Assembly: GCA_032717465.1 (NCBI GenBank)
Contig: JAVRFU010000161.1
Coordinates: 86,465-150,464 of the forward strand
Direction of reading: 5' to 3'
DNA: 64,000 nt
DNA from: Coenobita brevimanus
Lineage: Eukaryota; Arthropoda; Malacostraca; Decapoda; Coenobitidae
Position numbers and translations under genes: made by a program. This document shows, in pieces, positions 52,155 to 63,818 of the stretch (its first letter is position 1; the number at the start of each line of letters is the position of its first letter). The notes beneath the pieces were generated by a model that did not search any database, was not told the origin of the DNA, and saw only the letters and a program-made list of their open reading frames with translations.

Positions 52155-53257
52155 GGGTTACGTATGCATGTATGTATATGTATGTATGTAATGTGGTTAC
52201 GTATGCATGTATGTATATGTATGTATGTAGTGTAGTTACGTATGCATGTATGTACATGTATGTATGTAGTGTGGTTACGTATGCATGTATGTATATGTAT
52301 GTATGTAGTGTAGTTACGTATGCATGTATGTATATGTATGTATGTAGTGTAGTTACGTATGCATGTATGTATATGTATGTATGTAGTGTAGCTACGTATG
52401 TATGTAGTTACGTATGCATGTATGTATATGTATGTATGTAGTGTAGTTACGTATGTATGTAGTGTAGTTAAGTATGCATGTATGTATGTAGTGTAGTTAC
52501 GTATGCATGTATGTATATGTATGTATGTAGTGTAGTTACGTATGCATGTATGTATATGTATGTATGTAGTGTGGTTACGTATGCATGTATGTATATGTAT
52601 GTATGTAGTGTAGTTACGTATGCATGTATGTATATGTATGTATGTAGTGTAGTTACGTATGCATGTATGTATATGTATGTATGTAGTGTAGTTACGTATG
52701 CATGTATGTATATGTATGTATGTAGTGTGGTTACGTATGCATGTATGTATATGTATGTATGTAGTGTAGTTACGTATGCATGTATGTATGTAGTGTAGTT
52801 ACGTATGCATGTATGTATATGTATGTATGTAGTGTGGTTACGTATGCATGTATGTATATGTATGTATGTAGTGTAGTTACGTATGCATGTATGTATATGT
52901 ATGTATGTAGTGTAGTTACGTATGCATGTATGTACATGTATGTATGTAGTGTGGTTACGTATGCATGTATGTATGTATGTAGTGTAGTTACGTATGCATG
53001 TATGTATATGTATGTATGTAGTGTAGTTACGTATGCTTGTATGTATATGTATGTGTGTAGTGTAGTTACGTATGCATGTATGTATATGTATGTATGTAGT
53101 GTAGTTACGTATGCATGTATGTATATGTATGTATGTAGTGTGGTTACGTATGCATGTATGTATATGTATGTATGTAGTGTGGTTACGTATGCATGTATGT
53201 ATATGTATGTATGTAGTGTGGTTACGTATGCATGTATGTATATGTATGTATGTAGTG
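52155..53257. repeat. 39-bp minisatellite, about 28 copies
   Basis: Unit GTTACGTATGCATGTATGTA then TATGTATGTATGTAGTGTA. Units are nearly identical, with occasional shortened forms lacking the TATATG segment. Because 39 is a multiple of three and no stop occurs, both strands read as 13-residue repeats (VVTYACMYMYVCS and the reverse). These are not genes. The array appears to be an expansion of the tail of the neighbouring 75-base repeat. Confidence 0.95.
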
Positions 53258-53308
53258 TCACGTGTGCATAATGGTCAATTAACTGGTTATGTATGTATGT
53301 TTGTCACC

Positions 53309-53352
53309 AAGGCCGACACATGCAAGCATGTTGGAGCCTTTAAAAAACGACA
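53309..53352 (+). mobile_element. LINE family C 3' end, about 45 bases
   Basis: CACCAAGGCCGACACATGCA, then AGCATGTTGGAGCCTTTAAA and AAACG: only the extreme 3' end of family C, inserted at the border of the minisatellite. Confidence 0.8.
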
Positions 53353-53804
53353 ACGTACAACTGCGGACAGATGACTCGAGGCCACCCGCTCCATCACCTC
53401 GTCGTGCTGTGGTGCACATCTCACTGACAACTGAGTATCGTCGTGGCTCAGCATTCAGGGGTCCAGCGTGCTACCGTTTCGGAACATAGCTCATTACGTT
53501 TCTGACTCAGGCTGGCTTACTCTCGTCTGAATGTAGTAATTCTTAAAAACTATACAAACTGTGTTATGAAATAATATGAAATATTTGTTGTCATGCTTCA
53601 TTTAAATAACTTTTTACGGTTAATTATGTGTGTAATGGGCGTCAAGAATTGGCCAATGGAGTGGCTTGTTATCGTCGTGTCACAGTGAGCTATTACTGAG
53701 TTCATTAGTCATTCCTGATGTCTAATTTGCGCATATTGCTTGTACTTATCTAAAGTGACAAATATAAGGTTATAAGGTTATCGCCCTTATCAGCTTAATG
53801 GCTT
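53353..53804. other. Non-coding spacer
   Basis: Unique-looking DNA between oppositely oriented repeat arms. No gene recognised. Confidence 0.4.
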
Positions 53805-54540
53805 ATGTGCACATGACACTACATACATATACAGTATACATTCATTCGTAACCAAAGGTAATGGATCGTTATGTACAATGACTACCTGCCTACCTACATA
53901 CATACGTACATACATACATACGTGGCCAAAGGTAATGGATCACTAAGTGTACATGACTACATACATACATATTTACGTACATATATACGTAACCAAAGGT
54001 CATATGCACATGACATACGTAACCCAAAGTAATGGATTATGTGCACATGACACTACATACATATACAGTATACATTCATTCGTAACCAAAGGTAATGGAT
54101 CACTAAGTGTACATGACTACATACATATTTACATACATATGTACGTAACCAAAGGTCATATGCACATGACATAAGTAACCCAAAGTAATGGATTATGTGC
54201 ACATGACACTGCATACATACATACATACCTAACCAGGGGTAATTAATCGTTATACCCTACTTAGATACATACAGACGTAACCAGTCAGTGGATCATTATG
54301 TGCAGTTCGTACCTACGTACATAAAGTTATTGGATCATATGCACATGACTACATATAAATACGTACATGCATATATAGAGACAACCGAAGTCAATGGATC
54401 ATTATGTGCACATGACACATAGATAGATACATAATGGTAATGGATTATGTGCACATGACACTACGTACATGCATACATAGGTATACACGTAACCATAGGT
54501 AATGGATCATGTGCACATGACATACATACATACATAGGCT
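53805..54540. repeat. Degenerate repeat, inverted orientation
   Basis: ACGTAACCAAAGGTAATGGA, then TCATTATGTGCACATGACA and TACA-rich spacers recur about ten times. It is the reverse complement of the unit at 51740-52154. A block of about 115 bases at about 53800-53915 is repeated at about 54040-54130. Confidence 0.75.
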
Positions 54541-55304
54541 AACCAGAGTTAACCCTAGGGAAGAAAATTATACCAAAAATACAAGACTACATTTTATCAG
54601 TACAAATTAAACCATATGGAAATGTAAATATAAGACATCCTTGATATATTGACCCAAAAATCGTAAAGAAATGGTGCCATTAGTACTAGTTTGGACTAAA
54701 TTCTAAACAGGAACTATAACAGATTAGTGGAATGTGAGTCATTTGTATTGCATTATGAATTAGGGGCAACAAGGCCCCAATTAACCCTTGTTGAACAATC
54801 ATGGAATGTCAGCATGGCTGTCCAGCGAACGCAGCCATCTACCCTGAGTGAATGATAGTTGGCATTTATTGTACGTGCGTTTTCAGGTTTATGCTAATGA
54901 TACATATATATGTTATGTACTGTAATGCATTTTGTATGTGAATTTATTGATACATGTGTATTGTGTCATTACAACATGTACACTCGCTCCTGAGAGTATC
55001 GGTGCAGAATATGTGTTAAATATTATGACACACTGAACAAAGGAAACTGGAAATTGCGATTCTGTCCTCTCACACGCAGGCATCTCTGACGATAGATAAC
55101 TGCTATATCAGATACCTCTTATGTCCTTCATAATGAGTAGGCAATGGCCGTAAATGTTATAATATATACAGGTCTTAACGGGCTATCACTGCCACATGGT
55201 CGAATCATTCCCGATGACATCGGACCCACAGTGCACCGATACACTCTGCAGCGAGTGTACATAATATATATATGTATATTTTTCTATTTTCTTATCGGTA
55301 AAAC
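54541..55304. other. Non-coding
   Basis: No gene recognised. The last part leads into the TACA-rich edge of the tandem array. Confidence 0.4.
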
Positions 55305-55380
55305 TACATACACATTCATAGATACATGATTACATACATGCATACATTCTTGCATACATACATATATACGTAACCACAAC

Positions 55381-57285
55381 AAAGAGACACCATACCCTCA
55401 AACAACAAGCACTGTCATCAATCACTTTTCACAAGTCAGCCATCTAAACCACCATCCCAAAGACCGGCGTATCATCCGACGTAAGCGACAGTTCCCCACA
55501 AACTCAGACTACGCACCTTTCACTTATAACCAGACGAAGCACGTCATTAACAACCTCAAGCACTCATCTGCCGGTGGACCAGACAACATAAGCAACATTC
55601 ACCTTAAACACCTATGACCACAAGGCATACAAGCACTCGCCAACATATCAAACAACAGCTACTCACACAACATAATACCCAACATCTTGAAGCATGGCAA
55701 TATCATCACTAACCCTAAACCCAGCAAAGACTCCACGTTACCCTCGTCACATCGCCCCATCACACTCCTCTGCACCCCTTCTTAAGTCACTGAACGACTG
55801 ATAGTACAACAAGTCACACCTTACATTCCCCTAGCCCAGTCACATCATGGCTTTAGGCCACTACACTCCACAAACACCCTTCTTACAGACCTTACACAGA
55901 GAGTTTTCGATGGCATGAATTCAGCTAGGCCACCACACAGAACAATCCTAATCACACTAGACATTAGCAGAGCTTTTGATGCCATCCCCCGCCACAACCT
56001 CACAAACAAAATACTCAAACATGCACAATAAGAAAACGATGGCTGGCAAACTACTTAGCAGGCAGATGTGCACACGTAACATTTGCCGGTCAGTCTTCTG
56101 ACCCCTACACTCTTTAACCTATACATACACGACGTACCCGCACCCTACACACCACAGATACACATAGCTTGCTATGCAGATGATATAACACGTACGCACC
56201 AAAACGCAAACACAGCTGCACACATCATTCAACCTTACCTCAACACTGCACGAATGGTTCACCACAAACAGGCTCAAACTAGCCCCAGCCAAATCTACAG
56301 TGACTCTTCTCACAAACTGGACAGCAGAACATTCACATCCCACACCTCACCACAAACAACACTCCCCTACCACACACACACAAAATCCTTGGTGTAAAGC
56401 CGGGTACACACGCGAACAGAACATCGTAACTTAACCCCGTCGTGTAACAAAAACGCCTATGTGGACGGGACCTCGTAACGTCACTGGTAACAACCGAGCG
56501 AACATATATGTTATGCGTTGAGCTTCGCTACCGATCCACCAATTGTCGGTTTTTGCGCGTCGCATCAAACGATGTTACAGGGTGAGGTTACGCAATGTGT
56601 GGACGGGACGTGTGTCCGACACCTATCAACTGGGTACAGCCGCTACGCCGAGTCTGCTCAGTAATCAGTATGAGGCTGGTCCCTAAACAAAAATATATAT
56701 AACAGGTTTTTAGAGTAATGTACCACTGTGACTGCCCCCATTTTCTTTCCTTTCTCCTCTTCACTGTATGATAATGTATATAAATATACGCGGCAGCTGC
56801 GACAGGTAAACTTGCCATTGTGAGAACAACCTCCAACACGGACTGACTCCCACTGTTAGAGGTGGGACGCATGACAGCTAATGACGCGACGAGGTTCGGT
56901 TACGAACTCATCATTTCCACACCTTGTTACCCCTATCTTCGTTGCCCAACACGGCCTTGTTACGATACGGTGTTCTGTTCGCGTGTGTGTACCCGGCTTA
57001 ACATACAGTACATCAGTGTCATTTAAACAACACATCACAAACATTAAAGTAACACCAAGACTCAGTGCCTGGAGGTCACTTGCCCATACAACATTCGGAC
57101 ACAACAAAGAAACCATCACCACAGTATACAAACAATACATACGTACAGTGATGAATTATGCAAGCCCTGCCTGGGCTTCTAACCTCACCAAAACACACTA
57201 CAACACTCTACAGACCATACAGAACAAGGCCCTAAAAATACTCACACGCTCTACAGCTACCACACCCACAGCCTGGCACTGCTGA
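55381..57285 (+). pseudogene. LINE reverse transcriptase, tandem unit 1 (split by MITE)
   Basis: Pieces in order: IRRKRQFPTNSDYAPFTYNQ, SSAGGPDNISNIHLKHL and a stop; SHRPITLLCTPS and a stop; QSHHGFRPLHSTNTLLTDLT; ILITLDISRAFDAIPRHN (first catalytic Asp); IACYADDI (YADD pair). The MITE at 56398-56998 then interrupts the codons after ILGV. Beyond it come STSVSFKQHITNIKVTPRLS, RTVMNYASPAWASNLTKTHY and NTLQTIQNKALKIL. The composition is that of a Jockey/I-type RT. The 5' linker present in units 2 and 3 is deleted here. Confidence 0.8.
56398..56998. mobile_element. Harbinger-type MITE, unit 1 (601 bp)
   Basis: Ends AGCCGGGTACACACGCGAAC and, inverted, AGCCGGGTACACACACGCGA are long inverted repeats extending through GTTCTGTT. 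The flanking TAA (56395-56397, 56999-57001) is a 3-base duplication, the PIF/Harbinger hallmark. Removing the MITE and one TAA restores the RT frame ILGVTYSTSVSFKQHI. No transposase is encoded. Confidence 0.88.
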
Positions 57286-57340
57286 GCCACTCACGGACAT
57301 TGAGGGGACTGGCACCGCCTCTTGTGGTATCACACTAACA

Positions 57341-57559
57341 TTAGGAGGTGCCTTTTGCGGCGTCACTATAACACGAGTCAGACGTACTTGTATCTCCCAC
57401 ATTTTCAGTACATTGTATCACAGTCTCCGGTTCTTCACCATCCGTGTCAATATCGTGGCTATCTAGGGGTTCCATTATAATTTCCTAAGGGAAAATGGTA
57501 CTATTGACCATATCCTCCAACTGCTGGTCAGTCAACGGCCGTGGTCTTGAGCGTGACAT
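57341..57559 (-). pseudogene. Antisense short frame, piggyBac-like N-terminus?, unit 1
   Basis: The minus strand reads MSRSRPRPLTDQQLEDMVNS, TIFP, a TAG, then EIIMEPLDSHDIDTDGEEPE, ending AAKGTS and TAA. A basic start followed by an acidic stretch resembles the N-terminus of piggyBac-derived (PGBD) proteins, but no catalytic domain follows. The same stop is in every unit. The sequence at the stop (TTTTCCCTTAG) also looks like a splice acceptor. The assignment is tentative. Confidence 0.3.
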
Positions 57560-57561
57560 AA

Positions 57562-58303
57562 TGACTTATCGTGACTGGTGTAAAAATAGAAAACAAAACA
57601 CACGCAAATTAGCCACACACACTGTTAGATGTTACGACTAGTAATATCAAACCATATTTCAGCTCTAGACACTCACTGATGTTCAGTAGATTAGCACACA
57701 AGCGTAGGTAATGACTGTCAAAATATTTGTGACAGACAAGGTCTCCTTCACTATCGGTAAGGGTACCACTGCTACTTGCCACGACGTAAATTTACGGAGG
57801 ATGTGGGGATCACGTGTACTCCCTCGCATCTGATCCAGGACTGCTGGTCCTGCATGCCATTGTTGCTATGAATGCTTCAATTGTCGTGTTATTGGCGGAA
57901 GTTCAAAGCCCCGAATCACTGTGGTATCAATTGGATCCAGAGTACTTGTCATTCGATCGTTATGTGCATATGACAACACACATACATTCATAGATACATG
58001 ATTACGTACATGCATACATTCTTGCATACATACATATATACGTAACCCAAGGTAAGGGATGATGTGCACATGACACATACATACAGACATAACCAAAGGT
58101 AAGGGATCATTGTGTACGCATGACATACATACATTACTAAAATTAATGGATCGTATGCACATGACACATACATACATGTGTAACCAATGTTGATGGATTG
58201 GTATGTGCACATGGCATACAATTATACATACGGTACATAAATAACCAGAGTTATTGGATCATGTGCACGTAACACTATATACATACATACAGACGTAGAG
58301 TTA
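57562..58303. other. Unassigned unit segment plus TACA minisatellite (unit 1)
   Basis: Bases 57562-57960 show no recognised gene. From about 57965 TACATACA and GTGCACATGACA blocks recur, as at 53805-54540. Repeated at 60796-61545 in unit 2. Confidence 0.6.
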
Positions 58304-58327
58304 ATGGATCATTATGTGCACATGCCA

Positions 58328-60519
58328 TGGATACATGTGTACTTCACACCAGAAATTCAAGGCCTCATCAAACAACGGGACACACTACGACACTCCCCAA
58401 CACTCCATACACAAGACACCGTACAACAAATACAAATGCAAGACCTCAACACTCAAATAAACAATAAAATATCAGAACAGCAAGCACAAAACTGGAAAAA
58501 TTACCTCCAAACACTTGACCGCAAAACATCAGCAAAGTCGACGAAACACTAAACAGCATCACACTTTCCAACAGCAACACCACACAATCACACGCTGTCA
58601 TCACAACAAAGAGACACCATACCCTCAAAGAACAAGCACTGTCATCAATCACTTTTCACAAGTCAGCCATCTAAACCACCATTCCAAAGACCGGCGTATC
58701 ATCCGACGTAAGCGACAGTTCCCCACAAACTCAGACTACGCACCTTTCACTTATAACCAGACGAAGCACGTCATTAACAACCTCAAGCACTCATCTGCCG
58801 GTGGACCAGACAACATAAGCAACATTCACCTTAAACACCTATGACCACAAGGCATACAAGCACTCACCAACATATCAAACAACAGCTACTCATACAACAT
58901 AATACCCAACATCTTGAAGCATGGCAATATCATCACTAACCCTAAACCCAACAAAGACCCTACGTTACCCTCGTCACATCGCCCCATCACACTCCTCTGC
59001 ACCCCTTCTTAAGTCACTGAACGACTGACACTACAACTAGTCACACCTCACATTCCCCTAGCCCAGTCACATCATGGCTTTAGGCCACTACACTCCACAA
59101 ACACCCTTCTTACAGACCTTACACAGAGAGTTTTCGATGGCATGAATTCAGCTAGGCCACCACACAGAACAATCCTAATCACACTAGACATTAGCAAAGC
59201 TTTTGATGCCATCCCCCGCCACAGCCTCACAAACAAAATACTCAAACATGCACAATAAGAAAACGATGGCTGGCAAACTACTTAGCAGGCAGATGTGCAC
59301 ACGTAACATTTGCCGGTCAGTCTTCTGACCCGTACACTCTTTAAGCTATACATACACGACGTACCCACACCCCACGCACCACAGATACACATAGCTTGCT
59401 ATGCAGATGATATAACAATACGCACCAAAACGCAAACACAGCTGCACACATCATTCAACCTTACCTCAACACACTACACGAATGGTTCACCACAAACAGG
59501 CTCAAACTAGCCCCAGCCAAATCTACAGTGACGCTTCTCTCAAACTGGACAGCATAACATTCACATGCCACACCTCACCATAAACAACACTCCCCTACCA
59601 CACACACACACACAAAATCCTTGGTGTAAAGCGGGTACACACACGCGAACAGAACATCGTAACGTAACCCCGTCGTGTAACAAAAACGCCTGTGTGAACG
59701 GGACCTCGTAACGTCACTGGTGACACCCGAGCGAACATATATGTTATGCGTTGAGCTTCGCTGCCGATCCACCAATTGTCGGTTTTTGCGCGTCGCATCA
59801 AACGATGTTACAGGGTGAGGTTACGCAATGTGTGGACGGGACGTGTGTCCGACACCTATCAACTGGGTACAGCCGCTACGCCGAGTCTGCTCAGTAATCA
59901 GTATGAGGCTGGTCCCTAAACAAAAATATATATAACAGGTTTTTAGAGTAATGTACCACTGTGACTGCCCCCATTTTCTTTCCTTTCTCCTCTTCACTGT
60001 ATGATAATGTATATAAATATACGCGGCAGCTGCGACAGGTAAACTTGCCATTGTGTGAACAACCTCCAAACACGGACTGACTCCGACTGTTAGAGGTGGG
60101 ACGCATGACAGCTAATGACGCGACGAGGTTCGGTTACGAACTCATCATTTCCACACCTTGTTACCCCTATCTTCGTTGCCCAACACGGCCTTGTTACGAT
60201 ACGGTGTTCTGTTCGCGTGTGTGTACCCGGCTTAACATACAGTACATCAGTGTCATTTAAACAACACATCACAAACATTAAAGTAACACCAAGACTCAGT
60301 GCCTGGAGGTCACTTGCCCATACAACATTCGGACACAACAAAGAAACCATCACCACAGTATACAAACAATACATACGTACAGTGATGAATTATGCAAGCC
60401 CTGCCTGGGCTTCTAACCTCACCAAAACACACTACAACACTCTACAGACCATACAGAACAAGGCCCTAAAAATACTCACACGCTGCACAGCTACCACACC
60501 CACAGCCTGGCACTGCTGA
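58328..60519 (+). pseudogene. LINE reverse transcriptase, tandem unit 2 (split by MITE)
   Basis: The most complete 5' part: YFTPEIQGLIKQRDTLRHSP, then DTVQQIQMQDLNTQINNKIS and WKNYLQTLDRKTSAKS, the linker normally preceding a Jockey/I-type RT. A frameshift near 58550 precedes the RT (SSAGGPDNISNIHLKHL, HGFRPLHSTNTLLTDLTQRV, LDISKAFDAIPRHS, IACYADDI). The stops after HLKHL and LCTPS match unit 1. The tail after the MITE ends LTRCTATTPTAWHC. No endonuclease is present. Confidence 0.8.
59630..60232. mobile_element. Harbinger-type MITE, unit 2 (603 bp)
   Basis: Same element and same insertion point as unit 1, with TAA at 59627-59629 and 60233-60235. The left end has lost one C (AGCGGGTACACACACGCG). 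It was copied with the unit rather than inserted independently. Confidence 0.88.
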
Positions 60520-60574
60520 GCCACTCACGGACATTGAGGGGACTGGCACCGCCTCTTGTGGTATCACACTAACA

Positions 60575-60793
60575 TTAGGAGGTGCCTTTTGCGGCGTCAC
60601 TATAACACGAGTCAGATATACCTGTATCTCCCACATTTTCAGTACATTGTATCACAGTCTCCGGTTCTTCACCATCCGTGTCAATATCGTGGCTATCTAG
60701 GGGTTCCATTATAATTTCCTAAGGGAAAATGGTACTATTGACCATATCCTCCAACTGCTGGTCAGTCAACGGCCGTGGTCTTGAGCGTGACAT
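60575..60793 (-). pseudogene. Antisense short frame, piggyBac-like N-terminus?, unit 2
   Basis: Equivalent to 57341-57559, 219 bases including the shared internal TAG and the terminal TAA. Confidence 0.3.
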
Positions 60794-60795
60794 AA

Positions 60796-61545
60796 TGACT
60801 TATCGTGACTGGTGTAAAAATAGAAAACAAAACACACGCAAATTAGCCACACACACTGTTAGATGTTACGACTAGTAATATCAAACCATATTTCAGCTCT
60901 AGACACTCACTGATGTTCAGTAGATTAGCACACAAGCGTAGGTAATGACTGTCAAAATATTTGTGACAGACAAGGTCTCCTTCACTATCGGTAAGGGTAC
61001 CACTGCTACTTGCCACGACGTAAATTTACGGAGGATGTGGGGATCACGTGTACTCCCTCGCATCTGCTCCAGGACTGCTGGTCCTGCATGCCAGGCAGTG
61101 TCGCTATGAATGCTTCAATTAACGTGTTATTGGCGGAAGTTCAAAGCCCCGAATCACTGTGGTATCAATTGGATCCAGAGTACTTGTCATTCGATCGTTA
61201 TGTGCATATGACAACACACATACATTCATAGATACATGATTACATACATGCATACATTTTTGCATACATACATATATACGTAACCCAAGGTAAGGGATGA
61301 TGTGCACATGACACATACATACAGACATAACCAAGGGTAAGGGATCATTGTGTACACATGACATACATTCATTACTAAAATTAATGGATCGTATGCACAT
61401 GACACATACATACATGTGTAACCAATGTTGATGGATTGGTATGTGCACATGGCATACAATTATACATACGGTACATAAATAACCAGAGTTGTTGGGTCAT
61501 GTGCACATAACACTATATACCTATACATACATATAGACAGAGTTA
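60796..61545. other. Unassigned unit segment plus TACA minisatellite (unit 2)
   Basis: Equivalent to 57562-58303 with small indels (for example near 61090-61105, where a CAGGCAGTGTCGCT replaces CATTGTTGCT). Confidence 0.6.
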
Positions 61546-61570
61546 ATGGATCATTATGTGCACATGCCAT

Positions 61571-63763
61571 GGATACATGTGTACTTCACATCAGAAATTC
61601 AAGGCCTCATCCAACAACGGGACACACTACGACACTCCCCAACACTCCATACACAAGACACCGTACAACAAATACAAATGCAAGACCTCAACACTCAAAT
61701 AAACAATAAAATATCAGAACAGCAAGCACTAAACTGGAAAAATTACCTCCAAACACTTGACCGGAAAACATCAGCAAAGTCTACGAAACACTAAACAGCA
61801 TCACACTTTCCAACAGCAACACCACACAATCACACGCTGTCATCACAACAAAGAGACACCATACCCTCAAACAACAAGCACTGTCATCAATCACTTTTCA
61901 CAAGTCAGCCATCTAAACCACCGTCCCAAAGACCGACGTATCATCCGACGTAAGCGACAGTTCCCCACAAACTCAGACTACGCACCTTTCACTTATAACC
62001 AGACGAAGCACGTCACTAACAACCTCAAGCACTCATCTGCCGGTGGACCAGACAACATAAGCAACATTCACCTTAAACACCTATGACCACAAGGCATACA
62101 AGCACTCGCCAACATATCAAACAACAGCTACTCACAACATAATACCCAACATCTTGAAGCATGGCAATATCATCACTAACCCTAAACCCAACAAAGACCC
62201 TACGTTACCCTCGTCACATCGCCCCATCACACTCCTCTGCACCCCTTCTTTAGTCACTGAACGACTGATAGTACAACAAGTCACACCTCACATTCCATTA
62301 GCCCAGTCACATCATGGCTTTAGGCCACTACACTCCACAAACACCCTTCTTACAGACCTTACACAGAGAGTTTTCGATGGCATGAATTCAGCTAGGCCAC
62401 CACACAGAACAATCCTAATCACACTAGACATTAGCAAAGCTTTTGATGCCATCCCCAGCCACAGCCTCACAAACAAAATACTCAAACATGCACAATAAGA
62501 AAACGATGGCTGGCAAACTACTTAGCAGGCAGATGTGCACACGTAACATTTGCCGGTCAGTCTTCTGACCCGTACACTCTTTAAGCTATACATACACGAC
62601 GTACCCACACCCCACGCACCACAGATACACATAGCTTGCTATGCAGATGATATAACAATACGCACCAAAACGCAAACACAGCTGCACACATCATTCAACC
62701 TTACCTCAGCACACTACACGAATGGTTCACCACAAACAGGCTCAAACTAGCCCCAGGCAAATCTACAGTGACTCTTCTCACAAACTGCACAGCAGAACTG
62801 TCACATCCCACACCTCACCATAAACAACACTCCCCTACCACACACACACACACACAAAATCCTTGGTGTAAAGCGGGTACTCACACGCGAACAGAACATC
62901 GTAACTTAACCCCGTCGTGTAACAAAAACGCCTATGTGGACGGGACCTCGTAACGTCACTGGTAACACCCGAGCGAACATATATGTTATGCGTTGAGCTT
63001 CGCTGCCGATCCACCAATTGTCGGTTTTTGCGCGTCGCATCAAAGGATGTTACAGGGTGAGGTTACGCAATGTGTGGACGGGACGTGTGTCCGACACCTA
63101 TCAACTGGGTACAGCCGCTACACCGAGTCTGCTCAGTAATCAGTATGAGGCTGGTCCCTAAACATAAAAATATATAACACAGGTTTTTAGAGTAATGTAC
63201 CACTGTGACTGCCCCCATTTTCTTTCCTTTCTCCTCTTCACTGTATGATAATGTATATAAATATACGCGGCAGCTGCGACAGGTAAACTTGCCATTGTGA
63301 GAACAACCTCCAAACACGGACTGACTCCGACTGTTAGATGTGGGACGCATGACAGTTCGCGACGCGACGAGGTTCGGTTACAGACTCATCATTTCCACAC
63401 CTTGTTACCCGTATCGTCGTCGCCCAACACGGCCTTGTTACGATACGGTGTTCTGTTCGCGTGTGTGTACCCGGCTTAACATTCAATACATCAGTGTCAT
63501 TTAAACAACACATCACAAACATTAAAATAACACTAAGACTCAATGCCTCGAGGTCACTTGCCCATACAACATTCGGACACAACAAAGAAACCATCACCAC
63601 AGTATACAAACAATACATACGTACAGTGATGAATTATGCAAGCCCTGCCTGGGCTTCTAACCTCACCAAAACACACTACAACACTCTACAGACCATACAG
63701 AACAAGGCCCTAAAAATACTCACACGCTGCACGGCTACCACACCCACAGCCTGGCACTGCTGA
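61571..63763 (+). pseudogene. LINE reverse transcriptase, tandem unit 3 (split by MITE)
   Basis: As unit 2, but LCTPSLVTERLIVQQVTPHI is open where units 1 and 2 have TAA, so this unit keeps the probable ancestral codon. The stop after HLKHL remains. It carries LDISKAFDAIPSHS and IACYADDI. The tail ends LTRCTATTPTAWHC. Confidence 0.8.
62872..63476. mobile_element. Harbinger-type MITE, unit 3 (605 bp)
   Basis: Flanking TAA at 62869-62871 and 63477-63479. Diverges slightly more from units 1 and 2 in its right half (for example ACAGTTCGCGACGCGACGAG). Confidence 0.88.
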
Positions 63764-63818
63764 GCCACTCACGGACATTGAGGGGACTGGCACTGCCTCT
63801 TGTGGTATCACACTAACA

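Noticed and set aside
52109..53271. Long open frames on both strands (up to 163 codons)
   Set aside because: They are produced by a 39-base tandem repeat whose length is a multiple of three. There is no domain or codon signal.
56856..57140. Minus-strand 94-codon frame in each array unit
   Set aside because: It spans the end of the MITE and the antisense of the RT tail. No protein family is recognised.
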